Positions 48,501 through 61,800 of a DNA stretch of 64,000 bases are shown in pieces. The stretch is from Copromyces sp. CBS 386.78 (lineage: Eukaryota > Ascomycota > Sordariomycetes > Sordariales > Sordariaceae). The notes under the pieces were generated by a model. It was given only the letters and a program-made list of their open reading frames with translations. It made no database searches and had not been told where the DNA came from. Location of the stretch: contig MU839159.1 in the NCBI GenBank assembly GCA_030685235.1, positions 1 through 64,000 on the forward strand, written 5' to 3'. A program made the translations under genes and the position numbers. How positions within the stretch are numbered: the first letter of the stretch is position 1; each line of letters begins with the position of its first letter.

Positions 48501-49635
48501 GGCGAAAATCCTTGCCGAAGACCCTTCGGCTGGCGTCCCTGTCTTTGTACCCTCGTCAGAGACCATTACACCCGATTTCGTTTCAAGACAGATGAGCATC
48601 GATCGGATGATTATCCTTGTGACTGAATCTCTGCGATTCCCGTGCAGGCAAGGCTTAACCGCATCATCTGCCTCGGCTCGAAAGTCCTCAATGAGCGAAG
48701 TCGATCCCCAGTTGCACTACATGAATGGCCAGTTCAGTCCTCCACAGCAGGAACAACCTTGCTTCCAGCCTGACTTCTTACAGTCCCCACGTTCAAGAAC
48801 TCGTAGTTCGCTCGAGGTGGAAACACGTCTTAGCAGCCTTTTCCCCGGTTGTCCCATTGCCAATACCTACCTCGCACTACATCATACTCCACTTCATAAT
48901 CTTCTCGCTGTCAGCGGCGATTCCTGGTTATTCACCAAGAAAGTCTTGCCGGCCGCAGTTTTTGCCAATCACCAAAGGGGCCTGAAGGCCTGGGCAGAGA
49001 ACCATCACCATCGTTCAAGCGGTAACATCAACGCACCCACCGATATGGCCGACCTGAGCGTGGTCAAGGCAACAAAGTACGCCGCCCGCTCGATTGTGCA
49101 GTTCTTGAGTCCCGTGTCTCCTGGTGTCTCCCGGTATGCGCCAGTCGAAGGTGCAGGAACAGAAGATCGATCATCGCTCTGGGGAAAGGACATCTCCGAC
49201 TACTGGGCTCTGTACGTCTGTGCCTTGATATTCTGGGCTTCGGGCCACAAGGTCCGGTCGATCTCTGCGATTGGCTCTACCATCACCGTTGCCACAGACG
49301 TGCAGCAGCAGCAGCAGCAGCAGCAACGACACCATTTAGCCAAGCGTCAGCGAACGGGCAACAACAGGGCTAGTTCTATCTCGAGGCATGGAAGTTCGGC
49401 GGCAACCGATCAGCACGCTATGACTTGGCTGCGCATGCTGGCTGCGGACAACATCACCGAAGAAGATGTCACGCGGGCGAGGGGCCGTCGTGAGTCGATG
49501 AGCGTTGTCTCCTTGGTGCGCCGTCGACTGGAGAGTGACTGTATTGGGGGCAAGAACAAACTTTATGTAGAAGCTGTCGGGGTACTCAGGAGGCTAGAGG
49601 AGGACGGAGAAATGAATGATAAACCGTGGTTTTAA
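45531..49635 (+). CDS. C2H2 zinc-finger transcription factor with fungal-trans domain
   Basis: Four exons (45531-46103, 46163-46293, 46352-47564, 47650-49635) give 1300 residues. Start context CCCACAATGG is very good. Two tandem fingers lie at about residues 184-236: [22 protein letters not shown] (CX2C, longer loop), then [16 protein letters not shown] with LLARHQQRH (CX4C-X12-HX3H). The first finger is completed only by joining AAG at 46103 to ACA at 46163, across a GC-AG intron (GCACGA, CTAAC branch, ACAG). A long Pro/Ser-rich linker follows. The fungal transcription-factor domain is entered at about 595 with [17 protein letters not shown] and continues through [20 protein letters not shown] and later helices. 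A polyglutamine tract is near the C-terminus. A GTGAGT at 47771 could be an unused donor, so part of the Ser-rich segment after it might be intronic. Targets are unknown. Confidence 0.9.
49303..49326 (+). repeat. (CAG)7CAA polyglutamine tract
   Basis: It encodes eight glutamines in the C-terminal region of the C2H2 transcription factor. Confidence 0.95.
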
Positions 49636-51400
49636 TGTTGATGGTTTTTATAAAACAGGGCGTTGTCAGGATAGACGCATATATACGAAAGAGTATGATA
49701 AACCATGTTTGGGACAAGAGGGGAATGTTGGGGTAATGGGGCGAGTCGGAGTTAATAATGGGTCATATCTGGGGAACGGGGATAGGTGCTGGCAAGTAAG
49801 GAGCAAGGCAAAAAACTCTCATTTGGATTGAGCGGTAAAGCTGTTTGGCACGGCGGTATACTACACGACTTGTTGGAAGTCCGTGCCCTGGGCTGCCATT
49901 CACTGGCCTTGCCCATTCACTGGCACACGCCTTCCAGGTATTTAGGCCGCCCTGGTTTCCGTTCCCTCTTCCGTTAGACAACTCCAGAATCAAGCCCTTT
50001 TCGTTGTCGCCTTTTCCAGCCACCAACACGACTTCATACGGCTTTCACGGGGCACGACACGCAACCTCTTTATGCTTTCTGGATGACAACATACACATTC
50101 CTTTCACGCGGTCACGCCTTCTGTTCCTTTCGTTACGACCTGTTCATGACTCATTTTTCAATCAGTTGCTTTCTCAGTCGTTCGTTTCTTCTTCATTCGC
50201 TTCATTGGCACAGCCATTTTGTTGGCCCACGCTCAGCAACAATTTTGTTATCATTACATCGTTAGCTGCTTCTTTTCATCTTCAAGCCCGACAAAACGAC
50301 AAAACCTAAGCGACCTCAGCACATTTTCTGACACTGTTTTCCCCACGGATGGATGGCTGAAGGGATGGGAACTCCCAAACAAACTATTAATGTCTTTGGA
50401 TGGAAATTAAATGTCAAATGTTTTGCATACTACAATTACCTTGTGTTATTTTCAAGCCCTTAAAGGTAATGTTATCTCCACGGTACTATATCTCTACTTA
50501 CTTTCCGTCCGTTTTATGTCTATCAATCTGATCAAAGAAAGATCCCACTGTGTTATCCAACGTCTAGATGTTTTCCTCATGTACTCCCACCCTTCGACAT
50601 TCTTATATTCGTATCTCTTTCACACCGTGGACGTAAGCCATGACCTTTGCCTTTCTCTTAAACCCTTTTCCCCCCTGCTTGACTTATCGCATAATCTTTG
50701 CTTGTTTCCTCTTTATCGTTGATAGCACTGACAACGCAATGAATAGAACTCATCTTCGTTCAAACGAGGAGGACAGAAACTGACTTTAGAAAGCTTACAG
50801 GGGACTCGCCGGGAACAATTTGGAGACATGACTAACATTGATGCGTAAATAAGACGAACGAGACGATGAAATACCGACGAGAAAGACAGAGTCAGATATA
50901 GAGTTACTAACCGTAGAGAGAAAGCAAGCATGCTTGATCAGTAAACTCACAATACAACCTGGAGACATGCCTCTCAATGCTTTAGAGGTTATCGCGTACA
51001 AGGACGCTCAAGATATGCTGCTAAACGGGGGGAATCGTTCAAAGATATTTCTTCAACTTGGCCTCCCATTTGATATATAAAGTCTATAAAAACGAACAGT
51101 GATATCATATGCTCATAACGACGCCCCCAAATTGGCTCGTCCCCGTTTTTCTTTTTGAATCCGTAAACCGTAGCGCCGCCATTCCGTGTGTATTGTTAAA
51201 AGACAAGAACAGAGACAATCGGCGTACTCATACACCAGAACCCGCTTCTAGCGCACCCTTGAGTTGATCATGAATGCATTATATACCCAAACCGCAACAC
51301 CGAACTTGAATGCCAAGGCAAAGATAGATGACTCTATAGCGAACCGAACAAGAAAAATTTGCAAGGCAAAACAAATGGCTTTTAACTAAACTTAACGCAT
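49636..51400. other. Convergent intergenic region
   Basis: This lies between the ends of the transcription factor (+) and the C1-THF synthase (-). It is AT-richer than the genes and holds only short CT-rich frames without motifs. It probably contains both 3' untranslated regions. No repeat or RNA gene was recognised. Confidence 0.5.
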
Positions 51401-54400
51401 CTAGAACAGACCGTGGATTTCACCAGTCTCGGTATCAACGTCCACGTTGAAGTAACCAGGAGCCGTAGGCAGACCAGGAATAGTCTGAATATCGGCAGCC
51501 AAGGCGTAGAGATATCCGGCGCCAGCGGCCATACGGACATCCCTGATGGGGACGGTAAAGCCGGTAGGGGCACCCTTAAGATCGGGGTCGTGGCTGAGCG
51601 AGTACTGGGTCTTGGCAATGCAGATGGGCAGGTTGCCGAAGCCCTGGCGGGTATAGGTATCGACCTTCTTCTGGGCGAGCTCGCTGAACTCGACGTTGGC
51701 GGCACCGTACATTTCACAGGCGATCTTCTCGATACGCTCCTGGACGGTGTTGCCCTCGACCTCATAGAGAAGTTTCTGAGTCTCAGGGTTGGACTTCTCG
51801 CTAGCAGCAATGACGGCCTTGGCGAGGTCAACAGCACCCTTGCCACCCTCGGCCCAGTGGTTGGCGAGCACGGCGTCCTCGGCACCGGCCTTGATGGACT
51901 CCTCGCGAACAACATCAATCTCGGCCTGGGTATCGGTCGAGAACTTGTTGATGGCAACGACAACGGGGACACCATACGAGCGAGCGTTCTGGATGTGCTT
52001 GGCGAGGTTGACGCAGCCAGCGCGCAGGATCTCAACGTTCTCCTCCTTGTACACGGGGTTGAGCGGCGCACCGGGCGAGATCGGGGGACCACCACCGTGA
52101 ACCTTGAGGGCACGGACGGTAGCGACAACAACGACAACATCGGGCATGAGGCCGGAGGTACGGCACTTGATGTTGAAGAAACGCTCGCCACCCATGGTGA
52201 AGTCGAAACCGGCTTCAGTAACGACAAAGCCAGACTTGGTAGCGTAGTCCTCATCGGGCTCCGTACCGGCAAGCTTGAGAGCCATCTTGTCAGCCAGAAT
52301 CGAGCTGTTACCAATGCTAATGTTGGCGAAGGGACCGGCGTGAACGAAGACCGGAGTACCCTCCAAGGTCTGCATGAGGTTGGGCTTGATGGCATCCCTC
52401 ATCAAGACAGTCAGGGCACCGCCAACACCAAGGTCATCAGCAGTGACGGGGTCGCCGCTCTTGGAGCTGGCAACAACCATTCTGCCGAGACGCTCACGCA
52501 TGTCAGCAAGGCTGGTGCTGAGGGCCAGAATAGCCATGCATTCACTGGCAACAGAAATGTCGAAGCCAGTGTCACGCTTGTGGCCCTTCTCGGTGGGAGC
52601 ATTGCCGACCACAATGCCGCGCAGATGACGGTCGTTCACGTCCAGAACACGTCTCCAAGTGATGGTCTCGGGGTCGATATCGAGACGAGCAAAGCGGGCG
52701 ATCTCCTCCTCGGTGAGATCATCGGGGTTGGTCTTCTCAATGCCCAGCTTCTTCAAGCGGCGGAACATGATGGGAGGGAACTCCCTCTTTCCGTTCTTGG
52801 CAGGGACTAGACGTCTGTAGAGAGGACCATCCTTCTGGGTGTTCTCATGGAACATGCGGGTATCGATAGCGGCAGCGAGAAGGTTGTTGGCGGCGGTGAT
52901 GGCATGGATATCACCGGTCAAGTGAAGGTTGAACTCATCCATGGGGATGACCTGGCTGTAACCACCACCAGCAGCACCACCCTTGATACCGAATGTGGGA
53001 CCCTGGCTGGGCTGGCGGACGTTGGCAAAAGTCAAACGACCAACGTGAGCACCAAGAGCCTGAGCCAAGCCCATAGTGGTGGTGGACTTGCCCTCACCGA
53101 GAGGAGTGGGGGTGATACCGGTAACAACGACATAGCGGCCATTGCGGCGGTGCTCAAGACGCTTGAGGATGCTGAGGTCAACCTTGGCCTTGTAAGCACC
53201 ATAGGGCTCGACCTCGGAGGGCGCAAGGCCAATCTCGGTGGCAATCTGGGTGATGGGCTTGGGAGCCTGGGCCCTGGAAATATCGATATCGGAAGGAACG
53301 GGTTCCTCCAACTTCAGGGGGAGGGGAATGGACCCTCTCTTCTTCTGGTTCTCAAAGTAAAAAGTAGTGGCGTCAACGACGTTCTGCAAAAGCATGGCAA
53401 CGGTCATGGGACCAACACCGCCGGGAACAGGAGTGATGGCGGAAGCGACCTGGGAGGCCGACTCGAACTCGACGTCACCGACCAGACGGACACCAGACTT
53501 CTTGGTAGCGTCCTCAACGTAGTTGGTACCGACATCAATGACAACGGCACCCTTCTTGAGCCACTCGCCCTTGACAAAGTTAGGCTGGCCAATGGCGGCA
53601 ACAACAACATCGGCCTCCCTGAGGTACTGCTGGAGATCGGCGGTCTTGGAGTGGCAGACGGTGACGGTAGCGTCAGCGTTCCTGAGGAGGTAGCTGACGG
53701 GGCTGCCGACGATATCACTCCGACCGAGGACAACAGCGTTCTTGCCCTTGAGCTCAACACCAGCCTCGGCGAGAAGAGCCATGACACCCTTGGGGGTGCA
53801 GGGGATAAAATGGGGGTGGCCGCCGCGCTTGGCAAGCTCGCCGATGTTGAGGGTGCCGAAACCGTCGACATCCTTCTCGTTGGCAACGGCCGAAGTAACA
53901 TGGTACTCGGAGATGTGCTTGGGGAGGGGCAGCTGGACGAGCACGCCGTGAACAGTCGAGTCGTTGTTGAGCTGGACTACCTTGGCAACAAGCTCGGCCT
54001 CGGTGGCATTCTCGTCGAACTTGATCAGCTCGGCCTCGATACCGCACTGTATGTAGTTGGATTCACATGTCAGCCCGTCTGCCTTCCGTCTGATGTAGGG
54101 CAAGACATGAATCCCAGAGCTTGTACGTACCTCCTCGGCAGCCTTCAACTTCATGCGCACATAGGTAGCTGCATGGCGGACAGACGGTCAGCAACCGCCC
54201 AAGGGACAATGCCAGGCACAGAAATATTTCCGTGATGGCGGGGTAAAAGCGGGCGGGTTGGCGCGGCAGTCAGTGCCAACTTACAGGAATCAGATCGACC
54301 ACCGACTGCATATTCAACACTGGTTAGCGCTGCAAAAGCATACAGCATACAGGACATGATCAAACGCACCTTGAATGATCTTGAGGCAGGGACGGAAGCG

Positions 54401-54490
54401 CGGGTTGGTCTTCTTGGTCTCCTCAATGGTCTGGCGAAGACCCTCGCGAATGCGCTTGGCCAGCGCGGTGCCGTCGATCTTGGAGGCCAT
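51401..54490 (-). CDS. C1-tetrahydrofolate synthase (trifunctional dehydrogenase/cyclohydrolase/formyltransferase-ligase)
   Basis: Four exons (54370-54490, 54285-54305, 54131-54168, 51401-54046) give 941 residues from [10 protein letters not shown]; yeast Ade3 has 946. The enzyme interconverts one-carbon units on tetrahydrofolate. The first 300 residues are the dehydrogenase/cyclohydrolase: splicing through a 21-base exon gives [20 protein letters not shown] with the catalytic lysine region, then [16 protein letters not shown] and [14 protein letters not shown]. The rest is the 10-formyl-THF synthetase, with P-loop TPLGEGKST and the [19 protein letters not shown] signature. The ending is HGLF. 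The reading frame continues upstream of this ATG without a stop for 199 codons to another ATG at 55087, with presequence-like features (separate entry). Compartment is therefore uncertain: cytosolic, mitochondrial or both. Confidence 0.97.
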
Positions 54491-55087
54491 TGTGGCTTCC
54501 CTGGTTGTGGCTCTGGGAAAAGCTAGACTGGAATATGTCCTGATGGAGCTGCCCGGACGGCCAAAAGCAGCTGCAGCGTGTCGAGAAGCAGGACCCTGAA
54601 TGCGTGAGAAGCAGGAGGAGGAACACGATGGTGGTGGAAAGGGTAAAGTGTCGGGCAGAGTTGAAGACGAGGGGGAGAACAGCGCATTAGCTCCAAAATG
54701 GTAGCCAGCACGGGGGGCAGCAGCAGCGGGTGACAGCACAAGCGATGGCCCCGAAAGCCCCGTAGGCCCCGTCGCTGGAGATTGGCGCCAATTGCGGGAG
54801 TTCCTGGGGCGGCTACAGGTGGAAGCTTCAGAGGCGGCAAAAGCCGAGGTAGCCCCAGGGCTCCGAGAGTCGGATTCCGTACCCCACGGCAATGTCCATC
54901 CTTCGAGCACGTCTTGTCCCGTCTGCGCGACTCGAATCCGCCGTGTGCTCAGCAACCCGGGTGCCGACAGGGATGTGTGAAGGGCCGGCAGTGAAAGGCC
55001 TTGTTTTGCACCCTCGAGACAGCTTCGGGCTTGACGCGACTTCCCCGACGTGGAAGACGCCCTCTGGATGAAGCTAGAGATGGCCAT
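54491..55087 (-). CDS. In-frame N-terminal extension of C1-THF synthase, candidate mitochondrial presequence
   Basis: The frame upstream of MASKIDG is open for 199 codons to an ATG at 55087. The first residues, MAISSFIQRASSTSGKSRQA, are basic, Ser-rich and free of acidic residues, like a mitochondrial targeting helix. Just before MASKIDG there is SRHAAAAFGRPGSSIRTYSS, which also looks like a presequence and has an R-x-Y/S-S processing-type site. A CT-rich tract ending CACGCATTCAG (about 54597 going down) would make a good acceptor in phase with GPASRHAAA, so part of the middle may be an intron with a donor I cannot fix. Yeast keeps separate cytosolic (Ade3) and mitochondrial (Mis1) enzymes; one gene with two starts could serve both here. 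This is inference. Confidence 0.5.
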
Positions 55088-56385
55088 GGCTGGCAACCAA
55101 GGTAGAGGTAGGTACCTGCTGGAGAAAGGGGCGGGGTCCTTGGTGGTCTTCCTGTCGTGTGAGGACACACCCGTACGTGCTGTACAACACCACAACTGAA
55201 CAGCCAGCGGACGCAAGCTCCGGGTACCTCTAGGGGAAGTTCAGAACTCGAGGCTTCCGCCCGGCAAGCTCTTTCGACGGACACCTCCACGACGGGGTGG
55301 AGCCAGACGGAGATTCGGGATCCAAGGGTTCTGCGCCGCACAGAGGAGTCACTCACAATATGGGTTCCTAGACGACGAGGGATCGATGTCGAGTGTCCAA
55401 TGATCACCGGCTGGCTGGCCAATTTCCTTGCCGTTGTCGAGGAGTCACCGATGGTGAGTGTGTGTGTGTTCCGGGGGGATTTGTGCCACAAAAAATAATA
55501 ATGTGATGGCAAAATATGAATCAACCAGACTCATATTGTAGGTAGGCAGCTCTTCTATAGGACGGAAATGTACATGTGCGTTGAGAGAAAATGCAGACAA
55601 GTACGTGTTCACACTGCACAATTCATGGAATGATCCCAATATGTTTCGGCAGCAAGCTGAGGCCTCCATTTTCCTCAACCGCTCTCGGAGTGTTGGAGAA
55701 CCATTCTCCTCGATGCAATTCATACAAAGTACATCCATATAACTGCAGTTGCGGAATACAAAATCCCAAACTTCCAAATGTTACATCCATGCTCCTTGAG
55801 CTCTCGGCCTGCTGCACTTATGTAATGTGCTCGCACTGTCCCCGTGTGTCCATTTTCAAGCTGGTGGCTTGCGGCGCAGGCTGATAAAGCTGGCTCTTAA
55901 GCTCTTAGTCACAGGTTGAGCCACACCTTTCTTATCAGTGGTGGCAGACGGGCCGGCAGGCTGCCAAGCGCAGACCGAGGTGGCAGCCTGCAAAGTCCCG
56001 AGTTCCAAACCAGCTCCAATTGCGCAAGGCTGGGACGAAGGGACTGGAGAGGGGCAGCTTGGCATTTGCAGGGATAGGTCTTGGTTCGCCCCGCGGCCGT
56101 CAGAGTCCGCCAGAGCCAGCCAGCCTATCGCGCACAATCTGCGGAAAAATTACTGGGAGTGGAAATCCACCCAAAGAAAGAAACCACCAAGACCGGTCCG
56201 ACGACGACGACCGCATCTACAAAGACACTAATCCACCCGCCTCCCAAGTCGTCCAGCCTGTCCGCCATCCAACCCCCCCCCCGCGATAATTTCTCGACGA
56301 CGAATCCACTTGGTCCATTCCGACGACAACTATACTTCCATACCGCCATCCTACGCTTCGTCACATTAATACCCCCCCAGTCAAG
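55088..56385. other. Divergent promoter region between C1-THF synthase and eIF3i
   Basis: No supported gene. It has a GTGTGTGTGT stretch near 55457 and short frames without motifs. The C/A-rich leader ends CAGTCAAGATGAG at the eIF3i start. It probably holds both promoters. Confidence 0.5.
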
Positions 56386-57670
56386 ATGAGGCCCATTCTT
56401 CTTTCGGGCCACGAGCGTGCCCTCACCCAGATCAAGTTCGTCTTCCCTCCGCATCATCGCATACCACAACCGCCCCGACCCAGCCCCTCTTGGTGTTTTG
56501 GCTTTGGCATACCGGTCATACAGACACACAGCCTCTAACGTCAATTCGTTCCTCCCTACAGGTACAACCGCGACGGTGATTTGCTCTTCTCAGTTTCCAA
56601 GGACCAGCAGATTTGCGTTTGGTTCGCGCACAACGGCGAGCGTCTCGGTACATACCACGGCCACCAGGGTGCCATCTGGACCATCGACGTTGACCCCACA
56701 TCCACCATCCTCGCCTCCGGTTCCGCCGACAACACCATCCGCCTCTGGGAGATCAAGACCGGCAGACTTCTCAAGACATGGGACTTCCCTACTGCTGTCA
56801 AGCGCGTTGAGTTCAGCGAGGATGGCAGCAAGCTTTTGGGTGTGACGGAGAAGCGCATGGGTCATCTCGGTACCATCGTCGTCCTCGACATCAAGCTCGA
56901 CGTTGACGCCGAGCAGAGCGACGAGAAGGCCATGACTATTGTCTGCGAGGATAGCAAGGCCACCGTCGCCGGCTGGAGTTACCTCAGCAAGTACATCATT
57001 GCCGGCCACGAGGACGGTTCCATCTCCCAGTTTGACGGCAAGAACGGCGACCTCCTCTACAACATCCCCATCCACGAGCTCAACCAGCCCATCACCGATC
57101 TCCAGTGGTCGCACGACCGCACATACTTCATCACCGCCTCCAAGGACAAGACCTCCAAGGTATGTCATAGGGCTCCACAACTACCCCTTTTTTCTTCTCC
57201 GAAACGGTCTTTTAAACCGGCCAAAATAACTCTGCAGAGGATGAACCACATGCTAACCTCTCTGATTCCCACAGCTCATCACAGCCAAGGACCTCGAGGT
57301 TCTCAAGACCTACCCCGCCGACACCCCTCTTAACAGCGCTACCATCACTCGTAAGAAGGACTACGTCATCCTCGGTGGTGGTCAGGCCGCCATGGATGTC
57401 ACCACCACCTCCGCGCGCCAGGGTAAATTCGAGGCGCGTTTCTACCACAAGATCTTCGAGAGCGAGATTGGTCGCGTGCGCGGTCACTTCGGCCCCCTCA
57501 ACACGGTCGCCGCCGACCCGACCGGCAAGAGCTACGCCAGCGGTGGTGAGGACGGTTACGTCCGTATCCACCACTTCGACAAGGGTTACTACGACTTTAT
57601 GTACGAGGTCGAGAGGGAGAGGCAAAACAAGCTCAACCAGCAACAACAGCAGCAGACCGTTTCTGCCTAA
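56386..57670 (+). CDS. tif34: Eukaryotic translation initiation factor 3 subunit I (WD40, Tif34)
   Basis: Exons 56386-56435, 56562-57159 and 57275-57670 give 347 residues, the same length as yeast Tif34. It starts [20 protein letters not shown], the typical eIF3i opening, rebuilt across the first intron (donor GTTCGT). WD repeats can be read along the protein: [32 protein letters not shown] and [36 protein letters not shown] is the well-conserved eIF3i segment in the sixth blade. The tail is Gln-rich ([14 protein letters not shown]). As part of eIF3 it supports ribosome recruitment and scanning, contacting subunits b and g. It is one of the most certain calls in the window; neither neighbour is functionally related. 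Confidence 0.98.
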
Positions 57671-58826
57671 GTGGCGGATTCCACCATCGACATCGACATT
57701 CGATCGACCGACTTCCGGATTTTCAGCAAGCAGAAGGATTCGAGAAGGGCCGGCCGAAAGGAAAGGGGCGGATCTCGGAAAACGAAATATGTGTGTTGTG
57801 TTGTGTTGTTGAGTTCAGGATTTTCTCTCTACTTGTCGGAGGAAAGAAATGAGCAAACGGGTTCTTTTACATCGCGCGTCCAGGGATCCAACAATTTGGG
57901 GGAAATGGGCATTTCACAAACGGCGTTTTTTTTCAGGCAAACTAATCTGAGAACTTGGGCGGTTCCACACAGAAAGTGGTGAAAAAAGTGAAAAAGAGCA
58001 AAATTGGGGAGACCAGGTGGTATGATGAGGCGGACGAACGAACAAATGAGTCGCGAGGATAAAAGGGGGAAATTTTCACTTTTTTTGCGGAAAAGGGACC
58101 CCCTTTGAAGGAAGCGAGTTTCCGCTGTTCTTGATCCGCGGAAGAGTCGTTTGTATGCGTATTGGAATTTGGTCGTTCTTCTGCTTCTTGCCTCGTGCGG
58201 ACTTGTTCATGTGATATTATATTTGACGTAACAAGTAGACGTCGATTTTCAGTCTCCATTGTTATTCTGCTCCCCTGTGCTGGATTGAGCTTCCTAAAAA
58301 AAAAGTCGAAATAAAAGACAGGGGTACGAAACAACCGTACGATTCTTTCAATTCAATTTCCAGGACATTCCGGCGACGCTGGGTCAATTTTCTGTGAACT
58401 ATATCACCAACCACAAACATACAGCTAAACACAACTGGCAGGCCTTCAATCCTGGGTAGCCGGATTGTCCTGGAAAACGAAGTAATGGAAATTGTACGAT
58501 AAAGCTGCACACGTCACGTTCCATGCGTCTCTAAGAGAACTGCTTCTGAATGATGTGCCTTTTATTCCTCATGTAGGCAGAGATAATCCTCGCTAAACTA
58601 CGGTAGATAAACTATCCATCGCCGACCGCCACACAAACAAGATACAACGAAAACGCCGCGAGCCAACTGCATTAAACCCTCTCTAGACCGGCCTTTCCTT
58701 ATTTTCAGAGAACCATCCATACCCCTTCATCCAGCCATATGAATCGCAACTACAACGTTGAATAACAGGGCGACTCAATACATGTGTCGTAGCTTATCTC
58801 TCACACCTGAACCGCCTTCAAGCGGT
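57671..58826. other. Convergent intergenic region
   Basis: These are the 3' sides of eIF3i (+) and the ISWI gene (-). AT-richer sequence with several short A/T runs, and no open frame with a domain. Nothing else was recognised. Confidence 0.5.
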
Positions 58827-61800
58827 CTACTTCTTCTTTCCCTTAGGGGCGGCCTTGCCCTTTGTCGCCTTCGAATCCGTTGACGCCACGCTTGATGCGC
58901 GCGAAGGGGCAGCCGAGGTGGCTTTGCTACCGGATGCCGACTTAACATTGTCTAACGCTTTGTTCTGTTGGGCAGGTGAATTAGTTCGAGCATCTCCAAA
59001 GGGGGAAAAGCAGTCACATGCTTACCTTGACACCATTCGCCTTGGTCTTCTTCTTGGCAGGGGCCAGGCCCAAGACGCCGTCCTCATCGTTGTCTCCATC
59101 ATCCGCTTCACGCTTGAGCTTGCCATTGACCCCGTTTGCCTTGGCCTTGGTGGTGGTGGTGCTAGGCTCGTCCTCAAACTCCTTGACGATCGTCGTCAGC
59201 AGAGTGTTGCAGCGACGACTGATCTCAATGGGAGTACGGCTGAGGAAAAACCAGTCGAAGCGGAAAAGGGGGCTCTCGCGGATCTCATCCCGGATCTTAT
59301 CATAGATGCCCTCCGAATCGACGCCATACTTGTCCAACATCACCAAGAGGAATCTGTCCTCTTCCTCCGTGTAGACCTTCTTGTTGGTTGTCGAGACAGT
59401 GTAGTTGATCTTTAGTTGCTGCAATGGCACGCGGTACTGGCTCATCTTCTTACGCAACATCTTGCGCTGATGTTCAATCTTGCGCATACGTTCCTCACCA
59501 TCCTCAATGACCTTGAGGTACTTGTTGTAGTCCGGGATCTCGGTATACCGTTGCCAAAATACCTTGGCATACGCCTTGATCTCTGCAGGAGTCTTGCTGT
59601 CGACTTCCTGCGCGATCCCTTCGTAGTCGTTGCGGCCATAGCGGCCAGAGCCGTTGATGAACTGCTGGAAGTCTCGCCTGTTCCAGTCACCAAAGCCTTG
59701 CTCTGCAAGCTTTTGCTTCTCAGCTTGCTCCTCTTCTGTCAAGGGCGTGGCGTTGTCGATCTCTTGTTGATCCAGAGCCCTTTCCGCCTCGCGCTCTTCC
59801 AGGGTCTCGTCATCGCCATCAGGGAGGGGAACCTTGTAGCCGATCTCCTTCCGGTAGTATGCCGTCTCTCTATCTTGCAATTCGCGGAGTCGGAGGGGAT
59901 AGAACTGATAGTCGTGCACAGGTACCTGCTTGGGAGCGCGCGGCGCCTTGGGCTTTGTGTCCGCTGTCCTTCCGCCGGTCTGCAGAGCCTGCTTATAGTA
60001 CTTATCGATGGAGTAGATCTGCTCCTTGCGTTCACGCTTCGCCGGGTTGATCCAGTTGATGCCAATGTCCTTCTTGCGAGCCGCGAAATCTTCTCCGTTC
60101 CACTCGTACGCTGATTCCGATGTGAACTTTTGCAGGTCATCAAGTCCGAGCTTTTCGTACTTGGCGTTCAACTCCTTGGTTCGGTTCTCACCCGCCGCAA
60201 GAATAGCATCGATATCGTCATCAGCCAACTCAGCGCCATTCTCAGGCAAGGCACCGAAACCGCCCTTGCTCTTGAAGACCTTCTCGGCACCATGCTGGAT
60301 CATGGACAAAAGCTCATCCTTGTTAGCTGCAGCCTTGGCGGCAATCTGAGCACGACCCTGCTGGATGACCAGCTGATCGAGGCGCAGCTTTTGCGCTGCA
60401 CGTTCCAACACCTTTTCTTCGATGGCGTTATCCGTAACGAAACGATAAACCACCACTTGCTTTGTCTGTCCAATACGATGGGCGCGATCCATGGCCTGCA
60501 AATCGGCCTGCGGGTTCCAATCGCTGTCATAGAGGACGACAATGTCGGCAGTAGTAAGGTTGATGCCGAGACCACCGGCTCTGGTCGTCAACAAGAAAAC
60601 AAACTTGTCCGAGCCGGGTTTGTTGTACTCATCAATAGCCGCAATACGATCTTCGTGGGCAGTGCCGCCATCAATACGGCAGTACTTGTATTGGCGGAAT
60701 ACACAGTAGTCCTCGAGAATGTCCAACAAACGGCTCATCTGAGAGAAAATAAGGACGCGGCTGCCCTGCTTCTGAAGTCGCTTAAGCAGCTTATCCAGGA
60801 CGAGCATCTTTCCCGCGTTGTAAACGAGATGCTCATCTGTGGTATAGGGAGGACCAGGCTCGGCTCCCTCGAAGAGGTAAGGATGGTTGCAGCACTTGCG
60901 AAGCTGCATAACAATGTTCAAGAGCCTTGTCTTGGACTCGCGCTTCCCGCCAGCTCCATTGACGGCATCGATATCTTTTTCAAGAATCTTCTGGTACCAT
61001 TTTACCTGCATTTCCGACATGCCAATGTAGACGTTGACTTCCTTCTTGGGCAGAAGGCTCTTCTCGACATCACTCTTGACACGGCGCAGCAAGAAGGGCC
61101 GTAGTACACGGTGCAACTGCTGTACAACCGTGTCTTGATCCCTGTCTTGGCCAGAGAACCATTGGTCAAACGCCTCAGAATCTCCAAAGACATCTGGTAG
61201 CAAGAAGTTGAGCAGAGCCCAGAGCTCGTGCAGGTTGTTTTGCAGAGGAGTGCCAGTAATCAAGAGACGATTCCTCGAGTTGAAGACTCTGATTACTTGG
61301 GCCAGCGAAGACTCCTCGTTCTTGATACGATGGGCCTCGTCGATGATGATGTACTCCCAAGCAAACTTCTTCAAGTGAGCCTTCTCCCTGAGAATCATCT
61401 CGTAACTGGTGATGCAAACGTCGAAGTTCTCGTCCACAAGGCGGTCTGCAATGAGTTGCTGACGTTCCTCCTTGGCACCCTGCAACACCAGCACATTTAC
61501 CTCTGGTGTCCACTTGGCAAACTCTCGCTTCCAGTTGTCCAGAGTCGATTTGGGAACAATAACCAAATGGGGACCGGTGGTATCCATGATGTGCCGCAGA
61601 TAACCCAAGAAGGAGATGGTCTGTAGTGTCTTTCCGAGACCCATTTCGTCGGCCAGGATGCCCGAAATGCCGTTTTCGTGGAGGGAGATCAGCCAATTGA
61701 GACCAGCAATTTGGTAATCCCTCATTTGGCCCTGAATAAAGGCAGGCGACTCGCGGAACACGGTTTCGGCGGAGCCTCCCACTTTCTCGTCCTTGAGCAA

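Noticed and set aside
51413..54235. Two very long open frames (about 465 and 462 codons) on the plus strand over the C1-THF synthase
   Set aside because: They are antisense shadows: strong codon bias in the sense gene leaves few stop triplets on the other strand. The translations are Gly/Asp/Leu-rich with no domains.
60130..61104. 324-codon plus-strand frame over the ISWI ATPase domain
   Set aside because: It is an antisense shadow of a highly conserved coding sequence.
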